The notes beneath the pieces are model-generated. The model saw only the letters and a list, made by a program, of their open reading frames with translations, searched no databases and was not told the origin of the DNA. This document shows, in pieces, positions 7,550 to 16,420 of a stretch of DNA of 64,000 nucleotides. Position 1 is the stretch's first letter; each line of letters starts with the position of its first letter. The stretch comes from Rivularia sp034931125 (GTDB taxonomy: Bacteria > Cyanobacteriota > Cyanobacteriia > Cyanobacteriales > Nostocaceae), in contig NZ_JAYGHM010000033.1 of NCBI RefSeq assembly GCF_034931125.1, positions 1-64,000 on the forward strand, written 5' to 3'. A program made the position numbers and the translations under genes.

Positions 7550-8536
7550 TTAATTTAATCTCAATTCTACAAATAAAGGCAAATGGTCTGAGCCAATATT
7601 AGAACCAATAAAACGACGTACAGTAGTTAATGATTTGCTATGCAAGCAGTTATCTATGGGAATTCTAAATATCGGCGGATAAGTGGAATGCCAAGTAGTT
7701 TGTATACCGAATCCGCGTTGAGAGTTTATCAAACCACTCTTATTTAATAATTGGCGAAATGGTCCATACCAAGGAGTACTATTAAAATCACCAATTACGA
7801 TTAAATCTTGTTTGCTTTTTTGCAAAATTTGACTCCAGTTAGCAAGAGCATCGAATTCTATCTCTTGATATGTTACTGTTTCAGCATTGCGGGGACTAAT
7901 TACATGGAAGCAAAGTAGAGTTATTTCTCTCCCTTTATAGGAAATTGTGGCTTTCAATAGCGCCCGATTGTTATAAATTGGTAAAGTAATAAACTCTACC
8001 GTTCTTAATTCAATTGACTTTGTTTTTTCTTGAGGTATAAACCAAGCGATTCCATGACTGTTGTATTCCGGTAGGGTGGCAATTAGACGGTAATTTGTCA
8101 ATCCTCTATTTAGTTGGGTTAAGGATTGGGGAGTGACTTCTAATAGAAATAAAATATCTGTTTCTTGTTTGTTTAGATACTCTATTGCTTTCGTTACATC
8201 TGGTTGTTTACTATCAAGAGTTGCATGAATTACACGAATAGTTTGTGGAGCAGTATTTACAGCTTGAGTTGAAGTTTGGTTTGGATGTATAAATAAAGGT
8301 AAAATTAAGATTAAATTTATTAATAAAGTAATCGTACATAAAAAATTCCAAATATTAATTCGCTTTTTTGAAGTTAATAAACTAACAAACAGCGCAATAA
8401 CTAAAATTAGCGAATATTGAACTCTGGGATGTTCCATTAAAGCAAACACCCACCATTTTCTGCCAGCAAGACTTAATATTGTGGCGATCGCCGCAAATCC
8501 TGCTAAGATATTTGTCCAGAATTTAATTAACCACAA
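7550..8536 (-). CDS. endonuclease/exonuclease/phosphatase family protein with membrane anchor
   Basis: A 328-residue protein with a TTG start (8534-8536); a stop lies three codons further up. The N-terminus has three hydrophobic segments (about residues 5-25, 38-55, 65-85). The rest is an EEP domain: the ILFLLEVTPQSL strand with the metal-binding Glu, HVISP, IVIGDFNSTPWYG (Asp-Asn pair) and the final GSDHLPLFVEL (catalytic Asp-His). These enzymes hydrolyse phosphodiester or phosphomonoester bonds in nucleic acids, phospholipids or phosphoinositides. The membrane anchor and the family (EndA/YafD-like) suggest an outward-facing catalytic domain. The substrate is unknown. Confidence 0.85.
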   Translation of the reverse strand: MWLIKFWTNILAGFAAIATILSLAGRKWWVFALMEHPRVQYSLILVIALFVSLLTSKKRINIWNFLCTITLLINLILILPLFIHPNQTSTQAVNTAPQTIRVIHATLDSKQPDVTKAIEYLNKQETDILFLLEVTPQSLTQLNRGLTNYRLIATLPEYNSHGIAWFIPQEKTKSIELRTVEFITLPIYNNRALLKATISYKGREITLLCFHVISPRNAETVTYQEIEFDALANWSQILQKSKQDLIVIGDFNSTPWYGPFRQLLNKSGLINSQRGFGIQTTWHSTYPPIFRIPIDNCLHSKSLTTVRRFIGSNIGSDHLPLFVELRLN

Positions 8537-8572
8537 AGTTTTTCAGGTCAAAGGTAAAATAACTCATAACTC

Positions 8573-9493
8573 CTAACTCCTAACTGCTAACTGATTCACA
8601 AAAGGTGTTATGGCTTCTACAAATTCTGCTGTTGATTCGTAAGGTAATACGTTTCTACCGGGAATTGCGATCGCGCTTCCTTGAGGTAGATACAAATTAT
8701 AATCAGCTAAACGTTTTTCCGTAGTATCTTTTTTACCCGATTGACTGATACTCGATGCTGCTTCGCCAAAAACTGCTAGTGTTGGCTGCATTATAGATTC
8801 TATGTCTTTTTGATAATCTTTTCGCCAAAATCCAGCTAAAAACGAAAAAACCGCATAGCGACTTGCCAGATTTTTCGCACCTTCACGTAAGGTATCCAAC
8901 CATTCATCATCAACGTCTACTTTTGAATCAAATAGCTGCTTGACCGAAAAATCGGCTAAAAATTTCTTGCGTCTTGCGTAACGATAAAAAAGATTTCCTG
9001 AAGGTGAATCAAATAACAGATTCCACAGCAATTTTTGTTGCCATTTTGGTGCTGCTTTGGTCATTACGCTCCAAGCAGGAGGTCCGGATAAGATAATTCC
9101 AGCGATTAAATCTGGTTGTTTTTTGACTAATTCTATAGCTACGGGAAATAATGCACCCTGCACTACTAAAATTACGGGTTTTTGAACTACGGTTTCGATA
9201 AAGTATTGTAATTGCTCTGCCCAATCAATAGGATAATAAGCATAGTGAGGCATATCGCTTTCACCACAACCTAATAAATCGGGATTATATATTAAATTGC
9301 CATGACTTTTATACCATTCATCACAAAATCTTTGCCAAAAGTGTCGCGATAAACCAACACCAATGGGATGAATTAATAATAAGGGTATACTATCAGATGT
9401 TGAATTTTTAGGAGTATAAACTTCGTAGGCACAACGGAAGTTTTTCCAGGTGTAGAATTGATTTGTATTTACTGTTTTATCTTGAGCAATCAT
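8573..9493 (-). CDS. alpha/beta-hydrolase fold protein lacking the usual serine
   Basis: A 306-residue alpha/beta-hydrolase-fold protein with LLLIHPIGVGLSRHFW (oxyanion region), NPDLLGCGESDMP and YFIETVVQKPVILVVQ. The nucleophile elbow reads VVQGALFP, so glycine occupies the position of the catalytic Ser in GxSxG. It may therefore be non-hydrolytic, a pattern seen in some conserved cyanobacterial members. It reads in the same direction as the SDR gene, 10 bases apart. The last codons (LAVRS and stop) are encoded by a taactcc-type heptamer repeat that runs into the intergenic space. Confidence 0.8.
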   Translation of the reverse strand: MIAQDKTVNTNQFYTWKNFRCAYEVYTPKNSTSDSIPLLLIHPIGVGLSRHFWQRFCDEWYKSHGNLIYNPDLLGCGESDMPHYAYYPIDWAEQLQYFIETVVQKPVILVVQGALFPVAIELVKKQPDLIAGIILSGPPAWSVMTKAAPKWQQKLLWNLLFDSPSGNLFYRYARRKKFLADFSVKQLFDSKVDVDDEWLDTLREGAKNLASRYAVFSFLAGFWRKDYQKDIESIMQPTLAVFGEAASSISQSGKKDTTEKRLADYNLYLPQGSAIAIPGRNVLPYESTAEFVEAITPFVNQLAVRS

Positions 9494-9503
9494 TTAGTGT
9501 AAA

Positions 9504-10328
9504 TCAAAAAATCATCTGTGGATAAATCAATTTGTATCCCGCTTGTTTAATCTTCTCGTTGGATACCTTGGAATTGTAAGCGCGGGTTTTTGGTTGAGAA
9601 GAATCCCATGTAACTTTTGGTTTATCGTACTTTTGAGATAAATTATCGATTAATTCTCTACTGGGAAGATGTGCATCATCAACTAAATTATAAATGCCTT
9701 GCAGTTGTTTTTTACGGGCAAACTCAATCGCAGCCACAATATCATCTAGGTGAATCCAATTTGTGACATCTTCGCCATTCCCAGGACGAGTTTCACCAAA
9801 GGCTCTACTAAATATTTTAACTAATTCTCTACCCTCACCGTAAATTCCGCCCAATCGCAGGATACAAACGCGCAGGTTTTCGCTATTCGCTGAAAGCAAA
9901 ATTTGCTCGGTTCGACCCAAAATTTTCCCATTGGGATTATTTGGTGCAGTTGGTGTTTCTTCATCTACCCAAGCACCATTTGTATCACCGTAAACCGAAT
10001 AACTCGCTGTGTATATTAACTGTTTTACCGAGGGAATCTGTGGTAGAACCGAAACTATACTTTCAGCAGTTTTTACATAAGTCTCTTCATAAGTATCGCG
10101 ACTTTTTGGACCAACACTCAAAAGGACAATATCTTGATTTTGCAATACTAATTTTAAAGCTTGTGTATCCGAACCTTGGAGAATTTCTACTTTTCCTGCG
10201 ACTTCTTGTAATTTTGGTAAACGGGTCGGAGTTGTTGTAGTTGCAGTTACAACTAAGTCATCATTTTGCTTCCAGTATTTAGCTACTGCATAACCTACAT
10301 ATCCACAACCAATAATTGCAATATTCAT
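9504..10328 (-). CDS. NAD(P)-binding SDR/epimerase-like protein
   Basis: A 274-residue atypical short-chain dehydrogenase/NAD-dependent epimerase (YeeZ-like). The N-terminal Rossmann motif is IAIIGCGYVGYAVAKYW, followed by TATTTTPTRL. The active-site region has TASYSVYGDTNG and a GRTEQIL helix in place of a normal YxxxK motif; later GGIYGEGRELV and WIHLDDIVAAIEFA are characteristic epimerase-family strands. It is 10 bases upstream of the hydrolase-fold gene, so the pair is likely one operon. The substrate is unknown. Confidence 0.8.
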   Translation of the reverse strand: MNIAIIGCGYVGYAVAKYWKQNDDLVVTATTTTPTRLPKLQEVAGKVEILQGSDTQALKLVLQNQDIVLLSVGPKSRDTYEETYVKTAESIVSVLPQIPSVKQLIYTASYSVYGDTNGAWVDEETPTAPNNPNGKILGRTEQILLSANSENLRVCILRLGGIYGEGRELVKIFSRAFGETRPGNGEDVTNWIHLDDIVAAIEFARKKQLQGIYNLVDDAHLPSRELIDNLSQKYDKPKVTWDSSQPKTRAYNSKVSNEKIKQAGYKLIYPQMIF

Positions 10329-10357
10329 AAAATTAAAGCACCCCTAACTATCAATTA

Positions 10358-10843
10358 TTATTGCATTAATTCTCTTTCAATAGCTCCAATCAATTCTGGT
10401 GAATTTGGCTTAACGCTGCTTTTAAACCGAGCGACTACTTCACCGTGCTTGTTAATTAAAAACTTTTCAAAGTTCCAAGCTATTGGTCCTTTCGGTTCAA
10501 TTGAAGTTGTTAACCGAGCATAAAGTTGATGCTGCTCTTCACCTTTAGCATGGAGTTTATCAAATAATTCAAAAGTTGTACCGTAATTCCTGGTACAGAA
10601 ATCTAAAATTTCCTCATTGCTTCCAGGTTCTTGTTCTCCGAAGTCATTGGATGGGAAAGCCAAAATTCTTAAACCTGCTTCTTTGTAATTCTGATACAGC
10701 TTTTCTAATCCCGCGTATTGTGAAGTATAACCGCATTGCGAAGCCACATTCACAATTAAGAGTACTTTACCAACATACTCGCCTAATTTCCGATCTTTCC
10801 CATCCATAGTTTTCACTATTACGTCAGATACTGTATTGTTCAT
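10358..10843 (-). CDS. glutathione peroxidase family protein
   Basis: A 161-residue thiol peroxidase of the GPx family. The peroxidatic residue is Cys in NVASQCGYTSQYAGL (selenocysteine in animal enzymes), the second conserved block is LAFPSNDFGEQEPGS (Gln), and the third is GPIAWNFEKFLINKHG (Trp and Asn), which together form the catalytic tetrad. CTRNYGT around residue 88 supplies the resolving Cys position, so it probably uses thioredoxin. It reduces H2O2 and lipid hydroperoxides. It lies 29 bases before the SDR gene in the same direction, so it may head that operon. Confidence 0.92.
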   Translation of the reverse strand: MNNTVSDVIVKTMDGKDRKLGEYVGKVLLIVNVASQCGYTSQYAGLEKLYQNYKEAGLRILAFPSNDFGEQEPGSNEEILDFCTRNYGTTFELFDKLHAKGEEQHQLYARLTTSIEPKGPIAWNFEKFLINKHGEVVARFKSSVKPNSPELIGAIERELMQ

Positions 10844-11298
10844 TTTGATTTTTATGTAATATAGACTTAGCCCAAGTTTCTCACATTGGAGGCACTTAAT
10901 CGCAGAATCAAGCTCTTGGTGATTTTGTTTACAGATCTTACAAATCTGTGGTTTACGTGTTTATCTTAATATGTTTGTAATTAATATATCTGTCTTTTCT
11001 AATCCAAATATTCACAAAAAAATATCTCTTTAACCCTTAAAATAAAAGTTACGAGAGAAATTTTTACATCCAATAATTGAAAATGAAGGTATGCTTCAAA
11101 TCTTTATTTTTGAGTCCAACAGCAAAATTTCAACAATTTAAAATTAATAACATTCAGCTAAAAACCACAAATATCAGTAGACGATATGTTGATTTAATTA
11201 CTACTTAAAGCAATATAATTACTTAATTAATTTAAGAAAGTGAGTTTGGGAAACAAGTCAATTTAGACAGAGAACAAACTTTGAACAAACTCTAACTT
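10844..11298. other. intergenic, 455 bases, no gene seen
   Basis: AT-rich DNA between the glutathione peroxidase start and the end of the J-domain gene. A short dyad (cagatcttacaaatctg, about 10933-10949) is the only structure noticed. No open reading frame with convincing codon use was seen on either strand. Confidence 0.5.
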
Positions 11299-11994
11299 TT
11301 ATTCATGAATCGAACCATCGGGCATAATTGCTCCAGATAAGTTAGCTCCGATGAGTTTAACAAGTAGGCGATCGCCAGAACGAATTCTCGCTCCTCTCAA
11401 ATCAGCACCTCGTAAATCAGCACCGCTTAAGTCAGCACCGATTAAGTCAGCACCTTGAAGATTAGCTTCTTTCATATCGGCTAAAAGTAAGTTTGCTCTG
11501 AATAAATTAGCATTGCTCAGATCGGCACCTCGCAAGATTATTTTATGCATAAAAGCATCGCTGAGGTTTGCGCCGTTTAATTTAGCATAACTGAGATTCC
11601 TGCCAGACAAATCCCTTCCCTTGAGATTAGCGCGACGAAAATCTTGTCCGCTTAAATCGGAATTTTGTGCAGGAGGTTGATTTCTGTGAGGTGTAGGACT
11701 TTCCCTTGCTTTTTCTTGATAAGGTGCATAGGAATTAGAGCGATCGCGAGGTTCAGCAGGCGCGTAGGTTGTAGAGTTAGATTTGTACTTCGCCTTAATA
11801 GAGCGCAACTTTTCCCGAGCTTCATTAAGTTCCTGTAGCTTTCTACGTGCCTTTTCTTGCAGCCGTTCCTTTTCTTGAGGAATTCGATCCGGGTGCCAAA
11901 TAAAAGCCAAGTCACGATAAGCCTGGTTAACTTCTTCAAGCGACGCTCCAGGCTCCAACTCTAAAATTCTATAGTACCGCTCCAGTTCTTTCAT
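11299..11994 (-). CDS. J-domain protein fused to pentapeptide repeats
   Basis: A 231-residue protein. Residues 1-65 form a J-domain (RYYRILELEPGASLEEVNQA, then WHPDRIP with the HPD tripeptide needed to stimulate Hsp70 ATPase). A Ser/Pro/Arg-rich linker (about 70-112) follows, then pentapeptide repeats of the A(D/N)LxX type from about residue 113 to 220 (ANLKGRDLSGRNLSYAKLNG and similar), which fold as a right-handed quadrilateral beta helix. The combination suggests a chaperone adaptor that brings DnaK to a target recognised by the repeat domain. It stands alone. This fusion occurs in cyanobacteria; its client is unknown. Confidence 0.85.
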   Translation of the reverse strand: MKELERYYRILELEPGASLEEVNQAYRDLAFIWHPDRIPQEKERLQEKARRKLQELNEAREKLRSIKAKYKSNSTTYAPAEPRDRSNSYAPYQEKARESPTPHRNQPPAQNSDLSGQDFRRANLKGRDLSGRNLSYAKLNGANLSDAFMHKIILRGADLSNANLFRANLLLADMKEANLQGADLIGADLSGADLRGADLRGARIRSGDRLLVKLIGANLSGAIMPDGSIHE

Positions 11995-12338
11995 AAGGTG
12001 AATTGAATGGCAAATATACTGCCATTATGAGTTATTCAATCGTGTATCTGCTTAATTCTTTGTCAAATTTTGCGATCGCGCTGCCATCTTAGCTACAAGT
12101 AAGGATTTAAGATATCGGGATAAAGGGGGGATGGGGAGACAAGGGGAAGAAAAATTGAAATTGTTCCTTGTACTCTTTTTCCTATACCCAATCCCCAATC
12201 CCCAATTTTCCAAACAAGTTATTACGTTCTTTAAAGTTATATAGCCTTTTGAATACAATGGTTCAGACACTGGGGTAAACTAAGCTTTGATTATTATTCT
12301 TTCAATAGACTTGAACACTCGGAAAGGAGCCTTTTAAA
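11995..12338. other. intergenic upstream of psaC, with short tandem repeats
   Basis: Divergent promoter region between the J-domain gene and psaC. It holds G-rich ggggagacaagggg-type sequence (about 12126-12150) and a caatcccc heptamer-like repeat (about 12188-12206), both of the STRR kind. A strong ribosome binding site AAGGAG lies just before the psaC start (12324-12329). No further gene was seen. Confidence 0.5.
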
Positions 12339-12584
12339 ATGTCTCATACCGTTAAAATTTACGATACCTGCATTGGCTGCACTCAGTGCGTTCGGGCTTG
12401 CCCTACTGACGTACTAGAAATGGTGCCTTGGGATGGCTGTAAAGCTCAGCAAGTAGCCGCTTCTCCCCGTATTGAAGACTGTGTTGGCTGCAAACGCTGT
12501 GAAACCGCTTGTCCTACTGACTTTTTAAGCATCCGGGTTTATCTAGGTGCTGAAACTACTCGCAGTATGGGTTTAGCCTACTAA
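12339..12584 (+). CDS. psaC: photosystem I iron-sulfur subunit PsaC
   Basis: An 81-residue protein that carries the terminal FA and FB [4Fe-4S] clusters of photosystem I and passes electrons to ferredoxin at the stromal (cytoplasmic) face of the thylakoid. Both cluster motifs are intact: CIGCTQCVRACPTDVLEMV and CVGCKRCETACPTDFLSI, each CxxCxxCxxxCP. The sequence and length are almost invariant among cyanobacteria and match here, including the C-terminal SMGLAY that anchors PsaC to PsaA/B. The start codon is preceded by AAGGAG. It is followed 325 bases later by glmS, the same neighbour as in Anabaena-type genomes. Confidence 0.98.
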   Translation: MSHTVKIYDTCIGCTQCVRACPTDVLEMVPWDGCKAQQVAASPRIEDCVGCKRCETACPTDFLSIRVYLGAETTRSMGLAY

Positions 12585-12590
12585 TTAACA

Positions 12591-12622
12591 TTGGGAATTG
12601 GGAATTGGGAATTGGGAATTGG
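12591..12622. repeat. STRR heptamer array (TTGGGAA)
   Basis: Four tandem copies of TTGGGAA plus a partial fifth copy directly after psaC. Heptameric short tandem repeats of this type are a known feature of heterocystous cyanobacteria. Confidence 0.8.
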
Positions 12623-12660
12623 TTAAAAGTTAGGAGTTAGAAGTGAAGAGTTAGGAATTT

Positions 12661-12764
12661 TCTCCCTATCTCCCTATCTCCCTATCTCCCCATCTCCCCA
12701 TCTCCCCATCTCCCCATCTCCCCATCTCCCCATCTCCCCATCTCCCCATCTCCCCATCTCCCCT
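12661..12764. repeat. octamer tandem repeat (TCTCCCCA), 13 copies
   Basis: Thirteen head-to-tail octamers: three TCTCCCTA, nine TCTCCCCA and a last TCTCCCCT. Near-perfect copies suggest recent slippage expansion. The array lies in the psaC-glmS gap and has no coding potential. Confidence 0.9.
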
Positions 12765-12770
12765 ATTACT

Positions 12771-12798
12771 GATTACCGATTACCAATTACCCATTACC
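12771..12798. repeat. STRR heptamer array (GATTACC-like)
   Basis: Four heptamers in a row: GATTACC, GATTACC, AATTACC, CATTACC. This is the third tandem array within 210 bases between psaC and glmS. Confidence 0.75.
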
Positions 12799-12909
12799 AA
12801 TGTGTAAAGCAAAGTCTTAATTTACTCCTTTTATCCTTGGCTAAACCTTGAAGGATATGTTAACTACTATAACCAGTTAAGTCATCCTGAAAAGGGAGTG
12901 GTGTAAATT

Positions 12910-14808
12910 ATGTGCGGAATCGTTGGCTATATCGGCACGCAGACGGCGACGGAAATTTTACTCGCAGGGTTGGAAAAGCTGGAGTATCGGGGCTATGATT
13001 CCGCTGGAATCGCCACAATATCGGAAGGTGAAATTAGTTGCGTTAGGGCTAAGGGTAAATTACATAATTTGCGTTCTAAGTTAGAAAACGTAGAAAATTC
13101 AGCGCGTGTTGGTATTGGACACACCCGATGGGCTACGCACGGTAAGCCTGAAGAATACAACGCTCATCCCCATATGGATACAGCGATGCGAGTGGCAGTG
13201 GTGCAAAATGGTATTGTTGAAAATTACCGCGAGTTGCGTGAAGAGTTAAAAGCTCAAGGTCATGAGTTTCGTTCGGATACCGATACTGAGGTTATTCCTC
13301 ATTTAATTGCTCAGTTTCTTAAGGAAGAAGTCGCGCTACAAGAAACTTATCCGGATTTAATATTTTTTGAAGCAGTACGCAAAGCAGTAAACCAATTGAG
13401 CGGTGCGTTTGCGGTTGCAGTAATTTGTGCTGATTTCCCCGATGAAATTATCTTGATGCGTCAGCAAGCACCTTTGGTAATTGGGTTCGGACAAGGTGAG
13501 TTTTTCTGTGCTTCGGATACTCCAGCAATTATTTCACATACCCGTGCAGTGCTAAACCTTGATAATGGAGAAATGGCACGTTTAACACCTCTGGGTGTCG
13601 AGGTTTATAACTTCGCTGGGGAAAGGTTGAAGAAACAACCTAGATTACTTAACATGAATCCCGTGATGTTAGATAAGCAGGGATTCAAGCACTTTATGCT
13701 CAAGGAAATCTACGAGCAACCTGGTGTAGTAAGAACTTGTTTGGATGCTTATTTTAGCCATCAAGACACTCTTGATTATACAAATTCCCCAGTAAATCTT
13801 GGTTTACCAGACGAACTTTATGCCGATTTAGAACAAATACAGATAGTTGCTTGCGGTACTAGTTGGCACGCTGCATTAGTAGGGAAATACTTGTTAGAAC
13901 AGTTTGCGGGGATTCCTACTCAGGTACATTATGCTTCCGAATTTCGCTATTCACCTACGCCTTTAACCCCTAATACGTTAATAATTGGCGTAACTCAATC
14001 TGGTGAGACTGCGGATACTTTAGCAGCTTTATCTATGGAAAAACAACGTCGCGAAGGAAAAGAGCTTAAGTATCAAGCGAGACTTTTAGGTATAACTAAT
14101 CGCCCGGAAAGTAGTTTGGGATTACTGGTACCGCATATAATTAATACCTTTGCCGGAATTGAAATTGGGGTAGCAGCGACAAAAACTTTTGTTGCTCAAT
14201 TAATGGCGTTTTATGCGTTAACCTTAGATTTAGCTTATCGGTGTAAAACTGTTTCCAGCGAAAGAATCAACGAGATTATTGCCGGATTGCGGATGATTCC
14301 TAAAGAAATTGAAGAAAATCTGCAAAAACAAGAAGAATTAACCGAGCAGCTAGCCCACGAGTTTACCGAAACCAGAGACTTTATCTTTTTAGGAAGAGGA
14401 ATTAATTTTCCCATCGCTTTAGAAGGAGCTTTAAAATTAAAAGAAATCAGCTACATTCATGCCGAAGGATATCCCGCTGGGGAAATGAAACACGGACCGA
14501 TCGCCCTTTTAGATGAGAAAGTTCCAGTAGTTGCGATCGCCATGCCAGGTAGCGTACATGAAAAGGTTATTTCTAACGCTCAAGAAGCCAAAGCCCGCGA
14601 TTCAAGGCTAATTGGAATTGCACCTGGTGACGATGAATCAGCAGCAGAGATATTCAACGATTTGATTCCCGTTTCTACAGTAGATGAATTATTTTCGCCG
14701 ATTTTGACCGTGATTCCTTTACAGCTATTGGCTTATCACATTGCAGCCCGTCGCGGTTTGGATGTCGATCAACCGAGGAATTTGGCTAAATCTGTAACTG
14801 TTGAGTAA
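12910..14808 (+). CDS. glmS: glutamine--fructose-6-phosphate aminotransferase (isomerizing)
   Basis: A 632-residue enzyme that makes glucosamine-6-phosphate from fructose-6-phosphate and glutamine, the first step toward UDP-GlcNAc for peptidoglycan. The N-terminal nucleophile is Cys2 (MCGIVGYIG), followed by the class-II glutaminase motifs EYRGYDSAG and HTRWATHGKP. The C-terminal half has two SIS sugar-isomerase domains (CGTSWHAALVGKY; TQSGETADTLAAL; LGRGINFPIALEGALKLKEI) and ends DQPRNLAKSVTVE, as in all GlmS. The start is preceded by GGAGTG. A hairpin terminator follows at 14862. Confidence 0.97.
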   Translation: MCGIVGYIGTQTATEILLAGLEKLEYRGYDSAGIATISEGEISCVRAKGKLHNLRSKLENVENSARVGIGHTRWATHGKPEEYNAHPHMDTAMRVAVVQNGIVENYRELREELKAQGHEFRSDTDTEVIPHLIAQFLKEEVALQETYPDLIFFEAVRKAVNQLSGAFAVAVICADFPDEIILMRQQAPLVIGFGQGEFFCASDTPAIISHTRAVLNLDNGEMARLTPLGVEVYNFAGERLKKQPRLLNMNPVMLDKQGFKHFMLKEIYEQPGVVRTCLDAYFSHQDTLDYTNSPVNLGLPDELYADLEQIQIVACGTSWHAALVGKYLLEQFAGIPTQVHYASEFRYSPTPLTPNTLIIGVTQSGETADTLAALSMEKQRREGKELKYQARLLGITNRPESSLGLLVPHIINTFAGIEIGVAATKTFVAQLMAFYALTLDLAYRCKTVSSERINEIIAGLRMIPKEIEENLQKQEELTEQLAHEFTETRDFIFLGRGINFPIALEGALKLKEISYIHAEGYPAGEMKHGPIALLDEKVPVVAIAMPGSVHEKVISNAQEAKARDSRLIGIAPGDDESAAEIFNDLIPVSTVDELFSPILTVIPLQLLAYHIAARRGLDVDQPRNLAKSVTVE

Positions 14809-14861
14809 GTGTAATTACTTACAAAAGTCAGTTTGTCGAAAAACAATAAAGTTGTACAATT

Positions 14862-14905
14862 TCTCCTATCGGTGAAGCTCACTACACCTGTAGGAGATTT
14901 TATTT
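14862..14905 (+). terminator. intrinsic terminator of glmS
   Basis: TCTCCTA and TAGGAGA form the outer stem, with an inner GGTG/CACC stem, followed by TTTTATTT. It lies 53 bases after the glmS stop. Confidence 0.8.
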
Positions 14906-14911
14906 ATGGCT

Positions 14912-16078
14912 TTAAGTATCGGTTTGTAATGGTAGGTTTGTTTTAAGCGGTTGAAAAAGAGCAAGATATGGTTCATACCGATATATTTTATTTCTTTGCC
15001 AACCTGTTATTTCTTTAAGAAATCCAAGCTCAACAAACTGCTCTACCGTTTTGCTAGCTGTAACATAAGCACACTGAAGATACTCTTCGACTAACCTAAC
15101 AGTCACCATAGGTTGTTGAAAGAGAAAGTCTAATAAACGCAAGCCATAATTACTACTAGAACTTTTCTGACCGATAATTTCGCGATGAGCCTCGCGTAGG
15201 TTGAGAATTGAGCGAGTTGTTGCAGTTGCTGACTGACTAACCTCAAAAATACCTCGCAGAAAAAATTTTAACCATCCTTCCCAATCTCCATGTGTACGGA
15301 TAGCCATAAGTCGATCGTAATATTCCATTCGATGGGCTTTTAGGTAATAGCTTAAGTATAAAAGAGGACGCTGTAAAATACCTCGCTCGCAGAGTAAGAA
15401 GGTAATTAGTAAGCGTCCTATACGACCATTACCATCTAGAAACGGGTGGATAGTCTCAAATTGTGCATGAGCTAGTCCACAAACAATGAGTACGGGAAAA
15501 GATTTTGTATCATGCAAAAATTTCTCTAGGTTATCTAAAGATTGATGCATCTCCGTAATTGGTGGTGGAATAAATGAAGCCGTCGCTATACTACAACCAG
15601 CTGCACCAATCCAGTTCTGAGTTGTACGAAACTCCCCAGGAGTTCTATCCCCACCCCTTACTCCGTCAACTAAATAGGCGTGGATTTCCCGAATCAAACG
15701 CATACAAAGCGGAAATTCTTTGAGACGTTCTAATCCATAATTCATCGCTTGAATATAATTAACTACCTCTTTTACATCTTTGGGAATTTCCTGACCTTTA
15801 ACATCGATTTCAAACTGTAGTACATCTTCTAAGGTACTTTGAGTCCCTTCTATTTGCGAACTTAGTACCGCTTCTTGACGGACATACATTGCTACAAATA
15901 AGTCAGGATTGGGAAGAATGTAAGTAGAACCATCAAGTCTGCCCACAGCGCGATCGGCATCTGATAGCAGACGGATAAGTTCTGGATCGTTCATTTGGAT
16001 TGGCGGATCTGGAGGTAAGGGAGCCGGGATAAATGAACTATAGCCTTCGACTTGTTTTACATATCGACCACTTCGCAT
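14912..16078 (-). CDS. Fic family protein with C-terminal winged helix
   Basis: A 388-residue Fic-domain protein. The Fic motif HPFLDGNGRIGR is complete at residues 211-222, so AMP-transfer (or related NMP-transfer) activity on protein hydroxyls is expected. The inhibitory [S/T]xxxE[G/N] motif is present as SSQIEGT (residues 73-79), placing it in class II, where an N-terminal helix blocks ATP binding until relieved. After the Fic domain come a helical region and a winged-helix-like C-terminus (about residues 300-370) that could bind DNA and autoregulate. It is a solitary gene. Such Fic proteins occur widely in bacteria and can be toxins or regulators; the target is unknown. Confidence 0.92.
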   Translation of the reverse strand: MRSGRYVKQVEGYSSFIPAPLPPDPPIQMNDPELIRLLSDADRAVGRLDGSTYILPNPDLFVAMYVRQEAVLSSQIEGTQSTLEDVLQFEIDVKGQEIPKDVKEVVNYIQAMNYGLERLKEFPLCMRLIREIHAYLVDGVRGGDRTPGEFRTTQNWIGAAGCSIATASFIPPPITEMHQSLDNLEKFLHDTKSFPVLIVCGLAHAQFETIHPFLDGNGRIGRLLITFLLCERGILQRPLLYLSYYLKAHRMEYYDRLMAIRTHGDWEGWLKFFLRGIFEVSQSATATTRSILNLREAHREIIGQKSSSSNYGLRLLDFLFQQPMVTVRLVEEYLQCAYVTASKTVEQFVELGFLKEITGWQRNKIYRYEPYLALFQPLKTNLPLQTDT

Positions 16079-16420
16079 AATAAAACCGGATTAAGATGAA
16101 TCTTATTTTAGTACCGTGAAACAAGACAGCAAATTTTCAGTCTTATTTTATTTATAACCTACTTTGTAAAATAAGATTTAGATTTGCTTACCGTTTTTAC
16201 AATCGCTCCTTATTGATAAAAATGGCAATTCCTCGGTGATTGCGCCTTACACGATGTATTTTTTAAGCTGAACAGAAGTAAACCAAGTCTTGATTATCAA
16301 AATCAGATTTACCGAAAAATACAGTAAATATGTAATTTTAATCACTATAGAAAAATCACTTGAAGTAATAAATTATGAGCAAAAAAGATCACCATGTTCG
16401 AGTTTTAACGCATCGCGCTT
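16079..16420. other. intergenic, 342 bases
   Basis: AT-rich spacer between the divergently transcribed Fic and protease genes, so it should hold both promoters. The end of it contains an ATG (16394) followed after three codons by an in-frame TAA that interrupts the protease signal peptide (see the protease entry). Nothing else was recognised. Confidence 0.45.

Noticed and set aside
12661..12764. Regular repeats that could look like a CRISPR array
   Set aside because: The 8-base units are directly adjacent with no spacers, and no cas gene is nearby. It is a simple tandem array.
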